A DNA stretch of 64,000 nt from assembly GCF_039530285.1 (NCBI RefSeq), contig NZ_BAAAOK010000015.1, positions 620,001 through 684,000 of the forward strand, given 5' to 3'. The translations under genes were made by a program, and so were the position numbers. A model generated the notes under the pieces. It was not told where the DNA came from, made no database searches, and was given only the letters and a program-made list of their open reading frames with translations. Shown here piece after piece: positions 17,368 through 25,924 of this stretch; position 1 is the stretch's first letter, and each line of letters opens with the position of its first letter. Source of the stretch: Actinomadura_C alba (GTDB taxonomy: Bacteria > Actinomycetota > Actinomycetes > Streptosporangiales > Streptosporangiaceae).

Positions 17368-17619
17368 CTACCGAGGCGGCTTGCCGAGGTCGGAGAGCTG
17401 CATCCACAACGACGCCGCCTCGGCACTGATCGGCTCGTCTGGGACGAGCCGTTCCGGGTGAGCCGGCGGCAGAGACGGCGTCGGCGTCGTGGCGACGTCT
17501 TGTTCGGCGTCCGGGTAGACCCGAAGTGGAACGGGCGGCATCCAAGCAGCGGCGTAGGCGGTGTAATTCAGGCCTTTCCAGAGGTGTCTCAACAGCCGAC
17601 GCCCCAGGTTTGCGCCCAT
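17368..17619 (-). CDS. Small DUF6059-like protein
   Basis: 83 residues, with a strong GGAGG five bases before the ATG ending at 17619. The same frame continues open upstream through the antisense of the carboxylase gene, which can hide this start. The sequence has the look of actinomycete DUF6059 proteins: basic start GRRLLRHLWKGL, a short hydrophobic piece AYAAAWMPPVPLRVYP, then the conserved HPERLVPDEPISAEAASLWMQL. Its function is unknown; such small genes recur beside biosynthetic clusters. It is convergent with MarR (7-bp gap) and divergent from the carboxylase operon. Confidence 0.65.
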   Translation of the reverse strand: MGANLGRRLLRHLWKGLNYTAYAAAWMPPVPLRVYPDAEQDVATTPTPSLPPAHPERLVPDEPISAEAASLWMQLSDLGKPPR

Positions 17620-17808
17620 CTTGTCCTCCAGCGGTAGCCCGTACTTCGTGGTGGACGATGGCAGAGAGCACTCAAGGGCCGGTTGAAGATCGGTGGGCAG
17701 GCGTCGAATCCGGTATCGCGACCCGGTCCACCGTTGCCGGTTGTCCCAGCCGTCTTCCATTGGCAGTTGAGCCGGCCGGGCCACTCTGCCCTGGTGAATC
17801 CGCAGACG

Positions 17809-19461
17809 ATGACCGCCGACGTGGAGCAGTGGCATGGTTGCCTTCATTGCCGCGAGCTGACCTTCGGCAGACGCTTCGAACGCTCCATGCGCGTGTGTCC
17901 CGGGTGTGGTGCCCATACTCGGCTCACCGCCGAGCAGCGCATCGGACAACTGTTGGACGCCGAGTCCGTCATGCCCCTCGGCCATGTGAGCGTGAACGAC
18001 GATCCGCTCGGATTCGTGGACGAGTGTCCCTACCCGGAGCGGCTGAGCCGTGCGCGCGAGACCACCCAGGCCGAGGAGGCGATCACCTGCGTCACCGGGA
18101 GTCTGCAGGGACATCCGGTCGTGGCAGCGGTCATGGACTTCCGGTTCATGGGAGGCAGCCTCGGTGTGGGGGTGGGGGAGCGCCTGGCAGCGGCGGCACG
18201 GACCGCCCTGCGGACTCGCACGCCGCTCTTGCTCGTCACCGCATCGGGCGGGGCCCGAATGCAGGAGGGCGCCTTCTCGTTGATGCAGATGGTGAAAGCG
18301 AGTCAAGCTCTCGCCGAGTTGGACGAGGCGGGCGTTCTCACCATCTCGCTGATCACGGATCCGACCTACGGAGGCGTCGCCGCCTCGTATGCGACGTTGC
18401 CGGATGTCATCTTCGCCGAGCCCGGTGCGCGGGTGGGTTTCGCCGGTCCCCGCGTGATCCAGCAGACGATCCAGCAGGCCCTTCCCAAGGGGTTCCAGAC
18501 CGCCGAGTTCATGCTGGAGCGAGGCTTCGTGGACGCCGTGGTCCCGCGTGCCGCACTCCGGCCCGCCCTCGCCTCCGTTCTCGGCGCGGGAGTCGGCGCA
18601 AAACGCGAAGCGGGGGGTTCTCCGCCGCCGCCCGCTCGCCTGATCCGCGATGCGGGAGCCCTGCCCGAACGGGATCCCTGGCAGGTGGTGGAGCTGGCGC
18701 GGCATCAGCAGCGGCCGACGACCATCGACTATTTCAGCCGGTTGCTCGCCGAGTTCCAGGAGTTGCGCGGCGACCGGGTCTCGGGCGACTGTCCCGCCAT
18801 CGTGGGGGGCATCGGCCGTCTCGACGGCAGGGCAGTGATGGTCATCGGCCATCAGAAGGGTCGCAACACGGCCGAACGGGTCGCACACAATTTCGGGATG
18901 GCCTCGCCGGCCGGCTACCGCAAGGCCGGACGGCTCATGCGGATGGCCGCCAAACTCGGGCTGCCGATCGTCACGCTGGTCGACACGCCGGGGGCGCATC
19001 CGGGGGTGGAGGCAGAGGAGGCGGGGCAGGCTTGGGCGATCGCCGAGAACATTCGCCTGATGTCGGGGCTCCCGGTGCCGATCGTCACAGTGATCATCGG
19101 CGAGGGCGGCAGCGGCGGCGCGCTCGCGCTGGCGGTGGCCGACCGGGTGCTCGCCTTCGCTGGGGCGATCTACTCGGTGATCAGTCCTGAGGGCTGTGCG
19201 GCCATCCTCTGGAAGGACCGGGCCGAGGCGCCGCGGGCGGCGGCCGCGCTGCGCCTGGACGCACGTGACCTGCTCGCGCAGGGAATCGTCGACGCCGTCG
19301 TGCCGGAACCGGCGGATGGAGCGCACGAGGACCCCTTGGCCGCGACCGAGTTGTTGCGCGATGCGCTCATCACGACGTTGAACGAGTTGTCGGAGGCCGA
19401 CCCGGGCGAACTGGTCGGCCGCAGACGGGAGCGGTTCGCCGCGTACGGCGTAAAGGACTGA
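17809..19461 (+). CDS. accDA: Acetyl-CoA carboxylase carboxyltransferase, fused beta-alpha subunits (AccD-AccA)
   Basis: 550 residues if ATG 17809 is used; GTG 17794 is also possible and neither has a strong ribosome site. It transfers CO2 from carboxybiotin to acetyl-CoA to give malonyl-CoA for the PKS. The N-terminal half is AccD-like: zinc ribbon CLHC...CPGC (residues ~11-33), then VTASGGARMQEGAFSLMQM and GPRVIQQTIQQALPKGFQ. The C-terminal half is AccA-like: RPTTIDYFSRLLAEFQELRGDR, VIGHQKGRNT, VDTPGAHPGVEAEE, IGEGGSGGALALAVADRVL and ISPEGCAAILWKD. First gene of a three-gene carboxylase operon with the BCCP and biotin carboxylase genes; such dedicated enzymes occur in several aromatic polyketide clusters. 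Confidence 0.92.
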   Translation: MTADVEQWHGCLHCRELTFGRRFERSMRVCPGCGAHTRLTAEQRIGQLLDAESVMPLGHVSVNDDPLGFVDECPYPERLSRARETTQAEEAITCVTGSLQGHPVVAAVMDFRFMGGSLGVGVGERLAAAARTALRTRTPLLLVTASGGARMQEGAFSLMQMVKASQALAELDEAGVLTISLITDPTYGGVAASYATLPDVIFAEPGARVGFAGPRVIQQTIQQALPKGFQTAEFMLERGFVDAVVPRAALRPALASVLGAGVGAKREAGGSPPPPARLIRDAGALPERDPWQVVELARHQQRPTTIDYFSRLLAEFQELRGDRVSGDCPAIVGGIGRLDGRAVMVIGHQKGRNTAERVAHNFGMASPAGYRKAGRLMRMAAKLGLPIVTLVDTPGAHPGVEAEEAGQAWAIAENIRLMSGLPVPIVTVIIGEGGSGGALALAVADRVLAFAGAIYSVISPEGCAAILWKDRAEAPRAAAALRLDARDLLAQGIVDAVVPEPADGAHEDPLAATELLRDALITTLNELSEADPGELVGRRRERFAAYGVKD

Positions 19462-19468
19462 GGTGCAC

Positions 19469-19981
19469 ATGAGTGACGAACCGGCCAGCAGTACGGAGAA
19501 CACCCTCGAAGAACTGTGTCTGCGGACCGTCGAACTGATCGACGCCACGAGCGGTCCGCTGAAGAGCGTGCGCCTCCAGAGGGGCGACACCAGCATCGAG
19601 GTCGAGTGGCCCGACTTGGCTCGGGTGACGCCCCCTGCCTTGGACGCGACCGCAGTGCCTGTGCCTGTCGCGGATGTGGCCCCTGTGCCGGTTGCGGGCG
19701 CGGCTCCGCCGCAGACCCCTGACGCGGCTCGCCCCGGGGATTCCTTCGTCGTGGAAGCCCCCCTGGTGGGCACCTTTTACCGTGCGCCTTCCCCGGGAAG
19801 CAGGCCGTTCGTGGAGGTCGGCGACATCGTGGAGGAGGGTCAGCAGGTGGCCATCGTAGAGGCGATGAAGCTGATGAACGCCGTCAGCGCGGAGCGGTCC
19901 GGCCGCGTCGTCGAGGTGCTGGTGAACGATGCCGTTCCGGTCGAATACGGCGAGCCTCTGCTGGTGCTGGCTTCCGCCTGA
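19469..19981 (+). CDS. accB: Biotin carboxyl carrier protein of acetyl-CoA carboxylase
   Basis: 170 residues from the ATG at 19469 (GAGGTG just upstream). An N-terminal helix is followed by a flexible Pro/Ala/Val linker (residues ~55-90) and the biotinyl domain, with the biotinylated Lys134 in VEAMKLMN. The thumb region (APLVGTFYRAPSPGSRPFVEVGD) is of the bacterial AccB type. It sits seven bases after accDA and 23 bases before accC. It carries carboxybiotin between the two catalytic partners encoded alongside. Confidence 0.93.
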   Translation: MSDEPASSTENTLEELCLRTVELIDATSGPLKSVRLQRGDTSIEVEWPDLARVTPPALDATAVPVPVADVAPVPVAGAAPPQTPDAARPGDSFVVEAPLVGTFYRAPSPGSRPFVEVGDIVEEGQQVAIVEAMKLMNAVSAERSGRVVEVLVNDAVPVEYGEPLLVLASA

Positions 19982-20004
19982 CCCCACGCTTTGGGAGGAG
20001 ACCT

Positions 20005-21396
20005 ATGTTCTCGACCGTTCTGATCGCCAACCGGGGGGAGATCGCGCTCCGGGTGGCTCGTACCTGTCGCGAGCTCGGCATTCGTACCGTCGCCGTCTGT
20101 TCTGACCCCGACCGTGAGTCCGCGGTGACGCGCTTCGTCGACGAATGCGTCCGGATCGGGCCCGCCGCTCCCCGGCGCAGTTACCTCAACGCCGCGGCCG
20201 TGATCACGGCCGCGCTTCAGGTGGGTGCCGACGCGGTGCACCCCGGGTACGGGTTCCTGTCGGAGGACCCTGACTTCGCCGAGATTTGCGAGACCGCCGG
20301 GCTGACGTTCGTGGGGCCGTCGTCGTCGCTGCTCGCCAAGCTGGGCGACAAGGCCCGGGCCCGTGAGATTGCCCGGGAAGCGGGGCTGCCCGTGCTGCCG
20401 GGCAGCCCGGAGACGCTTGAGACCGTCGGCCAGGCCAAGTCCGTCGCCGCCGCCATCGGCTACCCGGTCATCATCAAGGCGGTGGCAGGAGGTGGCGGCC
20501 GCGGCATGACGGTGGTGCGTGACCCCAGGGACCTGTCAGGCGCCTTCCTGGAGGCAAGGGCGGGTGCCCAAGCGGCGTTCGGCGACGCGAGGTTGTACGC
20601 GGAGCGGTACCTGGAGAATGCCCGGCATATCGAGGTGCAGATTCTCGGGGACGGCGAGGGCGAGGTCGTACAGCTCGGTGAACGGGACTGTTCCGTTCAA
20701 CGGCGCAGGCAGAAACTGCTCGAGGAGACGCCTGCGCCTGGGCTGCCTCGTGAGCTGGCCGACCGGATCTGCGCGGCGGCGGTGCACTCAGCGCGCGAAT
20801 TGGACTATGCGGGAGCCGGAACCTATGAATTCCTGGTCGACCAGGACGGGGGTTTCTACCTCATGGAGGTCAATTGCCGGATCCAGGTCGAACATCCGGT
20901 GACGGAGCTGGTGACCGGTGTGGATTTGGTGCGCGAACAACTCCGCGTTGCCGCCGGTTACGGTCTGTCGATTCGCCAGGAAGACATCGCGCCCAGGGGT
21001 GTGTCCATCGAATGCCGCGTCAACGCAGAGGACCCAGAGCGGGGCTTTCTGCCGACGCCGGGCGTCGTCGAGGAGTTCTCTGCTCCGGGTGGACCGTTCG
21101 TCAGAGTGGACACCCATGGGTTCCCGGGACTTCGAGTTACCGCCGACTATGACCCCCTGCTGGCGAAGGTGGCAGTATGGGCGCCCGACCGCCGTCAGGC
21201 CATCGAACGGGCCGATCGCGCCCTCGGTGAGTTCCGCGTGGCGGGCAGGGGGATGAGCACGACACGCGAATTCCTCCGCGAGGTGCTGGCAGACGCGACA
21301 TTCCGTGCTGCCAAGCACACGACCGGCCTGGTCGGGGATCTGAAGCCGGCCGAAGTCCGGCGGACCGGTGCGAGACGGGCGTCCTGTCCATCCTGA
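20005..21396 (+). CDS. accC: Biotin carboxylase subunit of acetyl-CoA carboxylase
   Basis: 463 residues with a GGGAGG site. ATP-grasp enzyme that carboxylates the biotin on AccB. Signature segments: VLIANRGEIALRVARTCRELGI at the N-terminus, VHPGYGFLSE, the glycine loop KAVAGGGGRGM, the ERDCSVQRRRQKLLEE block and the active-site EVNCRIQVEHPVTELVTGVDLV. The last carries Cys where most enzymes have Thr or Ala (MNTRIQVEH); the catalytic Arg and Glu are kept. It is a plain AccC without a fused BCCP, unlike the AccA/BccA proteins of primary metabolism in streptomycetes, which supports a cluster-dedicated role. Confidence 0.93.
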   Translation: MFSTVLIANRGEIALRVARTCRELGIRTVAVCSDPDRESAVTRFVDECVRIGPAAPRRSYLNAAAVITAALQVGADAVHPGYGFLSEDPDFAEICETAGLTFVGPSSSLLAKLGDKARAREIAREAGLPVLPGSPETLETVGQAKSVAAAIGYPVIIKAVAGGGGRGMTVVRDPRDLSGAFLEARAGAQAAFGDARLYAERYLENARHIEVQILGDGEGEVVQLGERDCSVQRRRQKLLEETPAPGLPRELADRICAAAVHSARELDYAGAGTYEFLVDQDGGFYLMEVNCRIQVEHPVTELVTGVDLVREQLRVAAGYGLSIRQEDIAPRGVSIECRVNAEDPERGFLPTPGVVEEFSAPGGPFVRVDTHGFPGLRVTADYDPLLAKVAVWAPDRRQAIERADRALGEFRVAGRGMSTTREFLREVLADATFRAAKHTTGLVGDLKPAEVRRTGARRASCPS

Positions 21397-21906
21397 CCCA
21401 GGATGCGGTGATCCTTGCGCACGGCCGCGGGCCGGATGTGGCCAGCGAACGGCGCTCGATTCATATGTAATTCCCCAAACGTTCTCCCAACGTAGTCGGA
21501 TGATCACATGGAGAAAGCCCTGGAGCTTCGCGCAACGGAATCACCCGTACGACTTTTGTTACATGGGAATGGCGGATTCATAACTGGAGCAGTCGTGCGG
21601 CGTGGGCTCCAGAGGGACGCGAGTCATCTTCGAGTGCCGCGCGAGGCCCGGCTGTGCATGGTGTGGCGGTGATCGTCCTGGTAGTGGCAGAGAGCGCTAC
21701 TCGGGTGGAGCGAATTGAGCGGAGTGAAGGGTTCCTTATCTCGGGCTACAGGGGGTGAGAAATCGTACCGGCGGAGGTCCGACGATTCAAGGCCAGGTCG
21801 ACTCACGGTGCGCTGGTGTTCGATTACCGCATTGCCCGAGTCGGACAAAAAAGGCCGAGAATCCGACATATGGCACGGGTCAGCGTGCATCGAGCGTCAG
21901 CGCAGA
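21397..21906. other. Intergenic region between the carboxylase operon and the SARP regulator
   Basis: About 510 bp with moderately A/T-rich patches (21460-21600). Short open frames exist, but none has a convincing ribosome-binding site or family pattern. It probably contains the terminator of the carboxylase operon and the promoter of the regulator gene; no strong long hairpin was found. Confidence 0.45.
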
Positions 21907-24063
21907 ATGGCGGAGCGTATGCATTTCCGGATTCTGGGCCCATTGTGGGTCGCCGACGGGGTATTGGAGCTCACTCCCACGGCTCCAAAGGTACGGCAGG
22001 TTCTCGCCTTCCTGCTCGTCCGTAGCGGGAAGCTCGTGCAGGTGGATGAGCTTATCGACGAGCTGTGGGGCGACGAGCCCCCGAGCAGTGCGATGACCAC
22101 ACTGCAGACCTACATTTACAAGCTCCGCAAGGAGCTTCTGGAACGTTGCACATCGGCACAGCTCCAAACCCGGGTCTCGGGGTACCTGCTCGACGTCTCG
22201 GCGGAACGGGGCGACATCCTCCGGTTCGAACGGCTGGCCCATGAGGGCCGGACGGCATTGGAGGAGGGCGACCCGGCGCGCGCCGCCGAGCGCCTCACCG
22301 AAGCACTGGCACTGTGGCGCGGCCCGGCGCTGACCGACGTCGCCGTCGGGGAGATTCTGTCGGCGCACGTGACGCGGCTTGAGGAGGAGCGCCTGCGGAC
22401 CCTGGAGCTGAGGATCACGGCCGACCTCGAACTCGGACGTCACCAGCAGCTGGTGAGCGAGCTCAAGATGCTGGTCTCCGAGCACCCGCTGAACGAACGC
22501 TTTCATGCCCACCTCATGATGGCGTTGCATCAGTCGGGCCGCCGCTACGAGGCGCTGGAGGCCTACCGGAGGTTGCGCCGCATGCTCGTCGACGAGCTCG
22601 GCATGGAGCCGTCGACATCCGTGCAGCAGCTACACCAGAACCTGCTGAGTTCCGATGTCGCGGAGAAGAACGCCACGGTGCGGACCGCGGTATCCGCGTC
22701 CTCGACTGTCGCTCCGTCCACCACCCCCGACTCTCCCTCCGGGCCTGCTCCTGGACGTTTTGAGACGCTCTTGGTACCCGCCCAGCTGCCCCCCGACATC
22801 TACGATTTCGTGGGCAGGAAGAGTGTCCTGGAGCGGGTACATCAATACCTGGTGCGCCCCGACGAGGAGAGCACCGCTGTACGCGCCGTTTGCATCTCTG
22901 GAATGCCCGGTGTCGGGAAGACCGCGCTCGCGTTGCGCGCGGGACATGCCGAGCGGGCCGAGTTTCCAGACGGGCAGCTCTATGCCGACCTGCGGGGCAC
23001 GTCGAAGCACCCGGCCGACCCCTATCGGGTCCTGGAGGACTTCGCCCGGGCGATCGGCATTCCTCCGTCGGAGATTCCCGAGAGCATTCAGGAGCGGAGC
23101 AAGCTCTTCCGCACCTGGTGCATGGGCAGGCGGGTGCTCGTCGTCCTGGACAACGCGCATTCGCCGGCCCAGGTGAAGCCGCTGCTTCCGGCCTCGCCGA
23201 ACTGCGCGGTCATCGTCACCAGCCGCTCGGGCTTGTACAGCCTGCCTGGAGTGCGGCACCTTGAGCTTGAGGAGATGGACGAGGACGAGGCGGTGCGGCT
23301 CCTCGTGACCGTGAGCGGGCGGGGGCATTCGGGGCCCATGGTCCGCGAAGCGGAACAGGCTGCCCGTCTTTGCGCCGGGCTTCCGCTCGCGCTCCGTTGC
23401 GTCGGCTCGCGGTTGGCGGGCATGCGCAGCTGGCCGATCGCGAAGCTGGTGGCGCGGCTTCAGGACCCGCGGGGACGGCTCGACGTCCTCTCCTTTGCCG
23501 ACCTGGACGTCCGGAGTCGCCTAGAGACGGCCTACTGGGCACTCGATCCGCCCGCGCGCAGCATCTTCCGGCTGATCAGCTTGTTGCCGCCGCCCGATTT
23601 TTCCGCCACCACCGCTGCGCTGCTGGCCGGCAACGAGACCGACGAGGTGGAGACGCAGCTGCTCCGCCTGGCTGACTGCCATTTGCTGGCGATGACGGAC
23701 GGCGTCGGTGATGGCGAGATCCGCTATCGAATGCACGAACTCGTCCGGATCTATGCCCGGGAACGCCTGGATCTGGAGTTTCTGGAGCCAGTGCCCGGTG
23801 GCGTGGCGCGGGATGAGCCAGGCACCGGGCACCGTGGTGGAAAGGACCTCGGGCACCGTGGGAAGGACCTCGGACACCGCGGGACGGACCTAGGGCGCCG
23901 CCAGAAGGACCTCGGGTACCTCAAGGAGGATCCGGGGAACACTGGAGGAGCTCTCGAGCATCGCGGGGACGGTCACGAACGCAGTGAGTCGGACCTGCTC
24001 CGCGCGACCCCGGAATGCGCCGATCCCCGAGAGCCGATTCCCTTGCCGTCAATAGGCGCCTAG
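21907..24063 (+). CDS. SARP-family regulator with NB-ARC ATPase domain (AfsR-like, C-terminal TPRs replaced by a repeat tail)
   Basis: 718 residues from ATG 21907; ATG 21919 (reading MHFRILGPL, the commonest SARP start) is a close alternative. Parts in order: OmpR-like wHTH (FRILGPLWVADGV to YIYKLRKELL), bacterial transcriptional activation domain (to ~residue 250), a Pro/Ser/Thr linker, an NB-ARC ATPase with P-loop CISGMPGVGKTALALRAG and RVLVVLDNA, and the helical GLPLALRCVGSRL region. AfsR proteins normally end in TPR repeats. Here the protein stops after ~80 residues of degenerate seven-residue repeats (KDLGHRG type). It is the presumed master activator of the PKS operon starting at 24231. 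Confidence 0.9.
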   Translation: MAERMHFRILGPLWVADGVLELTPTAPKVRQVLAFLLVRSGKLVQVDELIDELWGDEPPSSAMTTLQTYIYKLRKELLERCTSAQLQTRVSGYLLDVSAERGDILRFERLAHEGRTALEEGDPARAAERLTEALALWRGPALTDVAVGEILSAHVTRLEEERLRTLELRITADLELGRHQQLVSELKMLVSEHPLNERFHAHLMMALHQSGRRYEALEAYRRLRRMLVDELGMEPSTSVQQLHQNLLSSDVAEKNATVRTAVSASSTVAPSTTPDSPSGPAPGRFETLLVPAQLPPDIYDFVGRKSVLERVHQYLVRPDEESTAVRAVCISGMPGVGKTALALRAGHAERAEFPDGQLYADLRGTSKHPADPYRVLEDFARAIGIPPSEIPESIQERSKLFRTWCMGRRVLVVLDNAHSPAQVKPLLPASPNCAVIVTSRSGLYSLPGVRHLELEEMDEDEAVRLLVTVSGRGHSGPMVREAEQAARLCAGLPLALRCVGSRLAGMRSWPIAKLVARLQDPRGRLDVLSFADLDVRSRLETAYWALDPPARSIFRLISLLPPPDFSATTAALLAGNETDEVETQLLRLADCHLLAMTDGVGDGEIRYRMHELVRIYARERLDLEFLEPVPGGVARDEPGTGHRGGKDLGHRGKDLGHRGTDLGRRQKDLGYLKEDPGNTGGALEHRGDGHERSESDLLRATPECADPREPIPLPSIGA
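23841..23924 (+). repeat. Four tandem 21-bp coding repeats in the SARP tail
   Basis: Units begin at 23841, 23862, 23883 and 23904 and follow gAAGGACCTCGGgcACCgcgg with a few substitutions; a more degenerate unit follows. They encode KDLGHRG, KDLGHRG, TDLGRRQ and KDLGYLK. A whole-codon unit suggests slippage expansion inside the gene. Confidence 0.8.
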
Positions 24064-24128
24064 CAGCTCTGCGCTGCCGGGGAGCACCCTCCGGCGCGCT
24101 CGCCCGATCTCGTTCCGCCCCCTCTCGT

Positions 24129-24182
24129 CTCCAGCGGACCTCAAGCCACCACCTCCAGCGGACCTCAAGCCACCGCCTCCAG
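24129..24182 (+). repeat. 24-bp tandem repeat upstream of the ACP gene
   Basis: Two near-identical units (24129-24152 and 24153-24176, differing by one base) plus six bases of a third, built on ctccagcggacctcaagcca. They lie in the leader between the SARP stop and the ACP start, about 50 bp upstream of it. They could be regulator binding sites, since SARPs bind direct repeats, or neutral slippage. Confidence 0.75.
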
Positions 24183-24230
24183 AGTGGGTGCACCGGTAGC
24201 GAAGGCCACCGGAGACGAAGGGAGCGAAAG

Positions 24231-24485
24231 TTGTCCCAATTCAGCGTTGACGACATCAGGCGAATCCTGCGCGCCTGCGCCGGTGAGCCGGATTCCATCA
24301 GCCTGGACGACGACATCAGCGCGGTCAGCTTCGAAGAGATGGGCTACGACTCCCTGGCCCGCCTGGAGCTGGCCGCGCGGATCCAGCAGGAATTCCTGGT
24401 GAACATCCCCGAGGAACAGGTCGATGAACTCAGGACGCCGGACGCAGTGGTGGGCTACGTCAACCCCCGACTGACCGTGGCGTGA
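24231..24485 (+). CDS. Acyl carrier protein of the type II PKS
   Basis: 84 residues from TTG 24231, chosen because GAAGGGAGCG lies at the right distance and the product then has normal ACP length; the frame is open further upstream but not ACP-like. The 4'-phosphopantetheine attachment site is Ser41 in MGYDSLARLELAARI. It carries the growing poly-beta-keto chain for KS-alpha/KS-beta. Unusually, the KS genes are ~18 kb away (42172-44675), whereas minimal PKS genes are normally contiguous. It is followed at 30 bp by the aromatase gene. Confidence 0.93.
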   Translation: MSQFSVDDIRRILRACAGEPDSISLDDDISAVSFEEMGYDSLARLELAARIQQEFLVNIPEEQVDELRTPDAVVGYVNPRLTVA

Positions 24486-24515
24486 TCGCGGCACCTCAAC
24501 GAAGGGACTTGCCCC

Positions 24516-24974
24516 ATGGCGGGACACACCGACAATTCGATCATCATCGACGCGCCGATGGGCCTGGTCTGGGACATGACCAACGACGTCGAATCCTGGC
24601 CTCGGCTGTTCAGTGAGTACGCCTCCGCCGAGATCGTGGCACGTGAGGGAGCCACTGTCCGCTTCCGGCTCGCCCTGCACCCGGATGAGAACGGAAAAGT
24701 TTGGAGCTGGGTCTCCGAGCGCACTCCCGACCCGTTGACGCACACCGTGCGGGCGCACCGGGTGGAGACCGGCGTCTTCCGATACATGAACCTCTTCTGG
24801 CAGTACGAGCAGGTCGCCTCCGGTGTGCGGATGCGCTGGGTGCAGGACTTCGCGATGCGGGATGACGCTCCGCTGGATGATGCGGGCATGACCGACCGCC
24901 TGAACCACAACACCGCGATCCAGATGGAACGCATCAAGCGGCTGGTGGAGGAGGCAGCTGAGCGCGTCGCATGA
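24516..24974 (+). CDS. Polyketide aromatase/cyclase, single-domain SRPBCC (TcmN / WhiE-ORFVI type)
   Basis: 152 residues, the size of a monodomain ARO/CYC. START-like helix-grip features: HTDNSIIIDAPMGLVWDMTNDVESWPRLFSEYASAEIV at the N-terminus, then WSWVSERTPDP, RVETGVFRYMNLFWQYE and the conserved VRMRWVQDFAM strand and C-terminal helix. It should direct and aromatise the first ring of the nascent polyketide. TcmN-like monodomain enzymes typically close C9-C14 or C7-C12; the regiochemistry here cannot be read from sequence. It overlaps the next SARP gene (ATGA). Confidence 0.9.
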   Translation: MAGHTDNSIIIDAPMGLVWDMTNDVESWPRLFSEYASAEIVAREGATVRFRLALHPDENGKVWSWVSERTPDPLTHTVRAHRVETGVFRYMNLFWQYEQVASGVRMRWVQDFAMRDDAPLDDAGMTDRLNHNTAIQMERIKRLVEEAAERVA

Positions 24975-25828
24975 ACGCACCGCAGGCGACCATGAGAGAG
25001 CACGTCCTCGTCCCGGCCGAGGACCCTGGCATGCCGGCGCACTCCGTCCGCTTCCTGCTGCTCGGGCCGCTGGAGGTTTTGGACGGGCGCCGGAACTGGA
25101 CCCCACGCGCGAACAAGCTGAGGGTACTGCTGGCAATCCTCCTGGTACGGGGGAACACCGTGGTCTCGACCGACACGCTGATCTCGGAACTGTGGGGTGA
25201 CAAGCCCCCCCGAACCGCGATGAAGGCGCTGCGGGTGTACGTGTCGCAGCTCCGCCGTATCTTCGACGCCCTGACCGCTTCCGGGCCACCCGTGATCGTC
25301 ACCCGCGATCCGGGCTACCGGCTGGAGATCGATGACGACTCGCTCGACGCGAACCAGTTCGAGCGGCTGTGTGAACGTGGGCGAGCGGCCTGCGACGGCG
25401 GCGACATGGAGCGTGCGCTGAGGCACTACCGGGAGGCAGCGGGCATGTGGAAAGGGTCCGCGCTGGTGGATGTGCGTTCCTCGCCACTCTTGGAGGCGGC
25501 GGCCCTGCGCCTTGAAGAGTCGCGGATCTTCGCTCTCGAGCGGCGGATCGATCTGGAGCTGCGCCTGGGCGGGCACGCCGAGGCCATCTCGGAGTTGCGC
25601 GCCCTCGTCAGAGAGCATCCGCTCAACGAGCGGATTCACGCGCAGTTGATGGTGGCGCTGAGCCTGGCCGGTCGGCGAAAGGACGCGTTGGAGGCGTATC
25701 GCGGGCTCCGCGGCGCGTTCGTCGAGGACCTCGGGGTCGAGCCCAGCCGGGACTTGAAGCTGCTCCACCAGGAGATCCTCGAGGCGGACGACCGAGCGCC
25801 GCTCCGATGGGAGTCATGGGCCCGATGA
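24971..25828 (+). CDS. Small SARP pathway-specific activator
   Basis: 285 residues. It contains only the N-terminal wHTH (VRFLLLGPLEVLDGRRNWTPRANKLRVLLAILLVRGNTVVSTDTLISELWG in substance) and the bacterial transcriptional activation domain ending DLGVEPSRDLKLLHQEIL, the composition of ActII-ORF4/RedD-type activators. Such proteins bind heptamer direct repeats near promoters of biosynthetic operons. It is embedded inside the operon between the aromatase and ketoreductase genes, so its level would rise with PKS expression. Confidence 0.92.
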   Translation: MNAPQATMREHVLVPAEDPGMPAHSVRFLLLGPLEVLDGRRNWTPRANKLRVLLAILLVRGNTVVSTDTLISELWGDKPPRTAMKALRVYVSQLRRIFDALTASGPPVIVTRDPGYRLEIDDDSLDANQFERLCERGRAACDGGDMERALRHYREAAGMWKGSALVDVRSSPLLEAAALRLEESRIFALERRIDLELRLGGHAEAISELRALVREHPLNERIHAQLMVALSLAGRRKDALEAYRGLRGAFVEDLGVEPSRDLKLLHQEILEADDRAPLRWESWAR

Positions 25829-25924
25829 GCGCCGGCCCGGAGTTTTCCGGCAGCTGATCTCGGCTTAATCCCGCCCTGAAAACCTGATGACCCGAGCCCA
25901 CTCGAAGCTCGAAGGGACGGCACC

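Noticed and set aside
17620..19773. Very long minus-strand open frame running antisense to accDA and accB
   Set aside because: It is a GC-skew shadow: the plus strand encodes clear carboxyltransferase and BCCP motifs. Only its last 83 codons (17368-17619), lying beyond the carboxylase genes, look like a real protein.
21509..21673. Short ORF (about 54 codons, beginning MEKALELRATES) between accC and the SARP gene
   Set aside because: No ribosome-binding site and no family I can recognise; it could be real but is unsupported.
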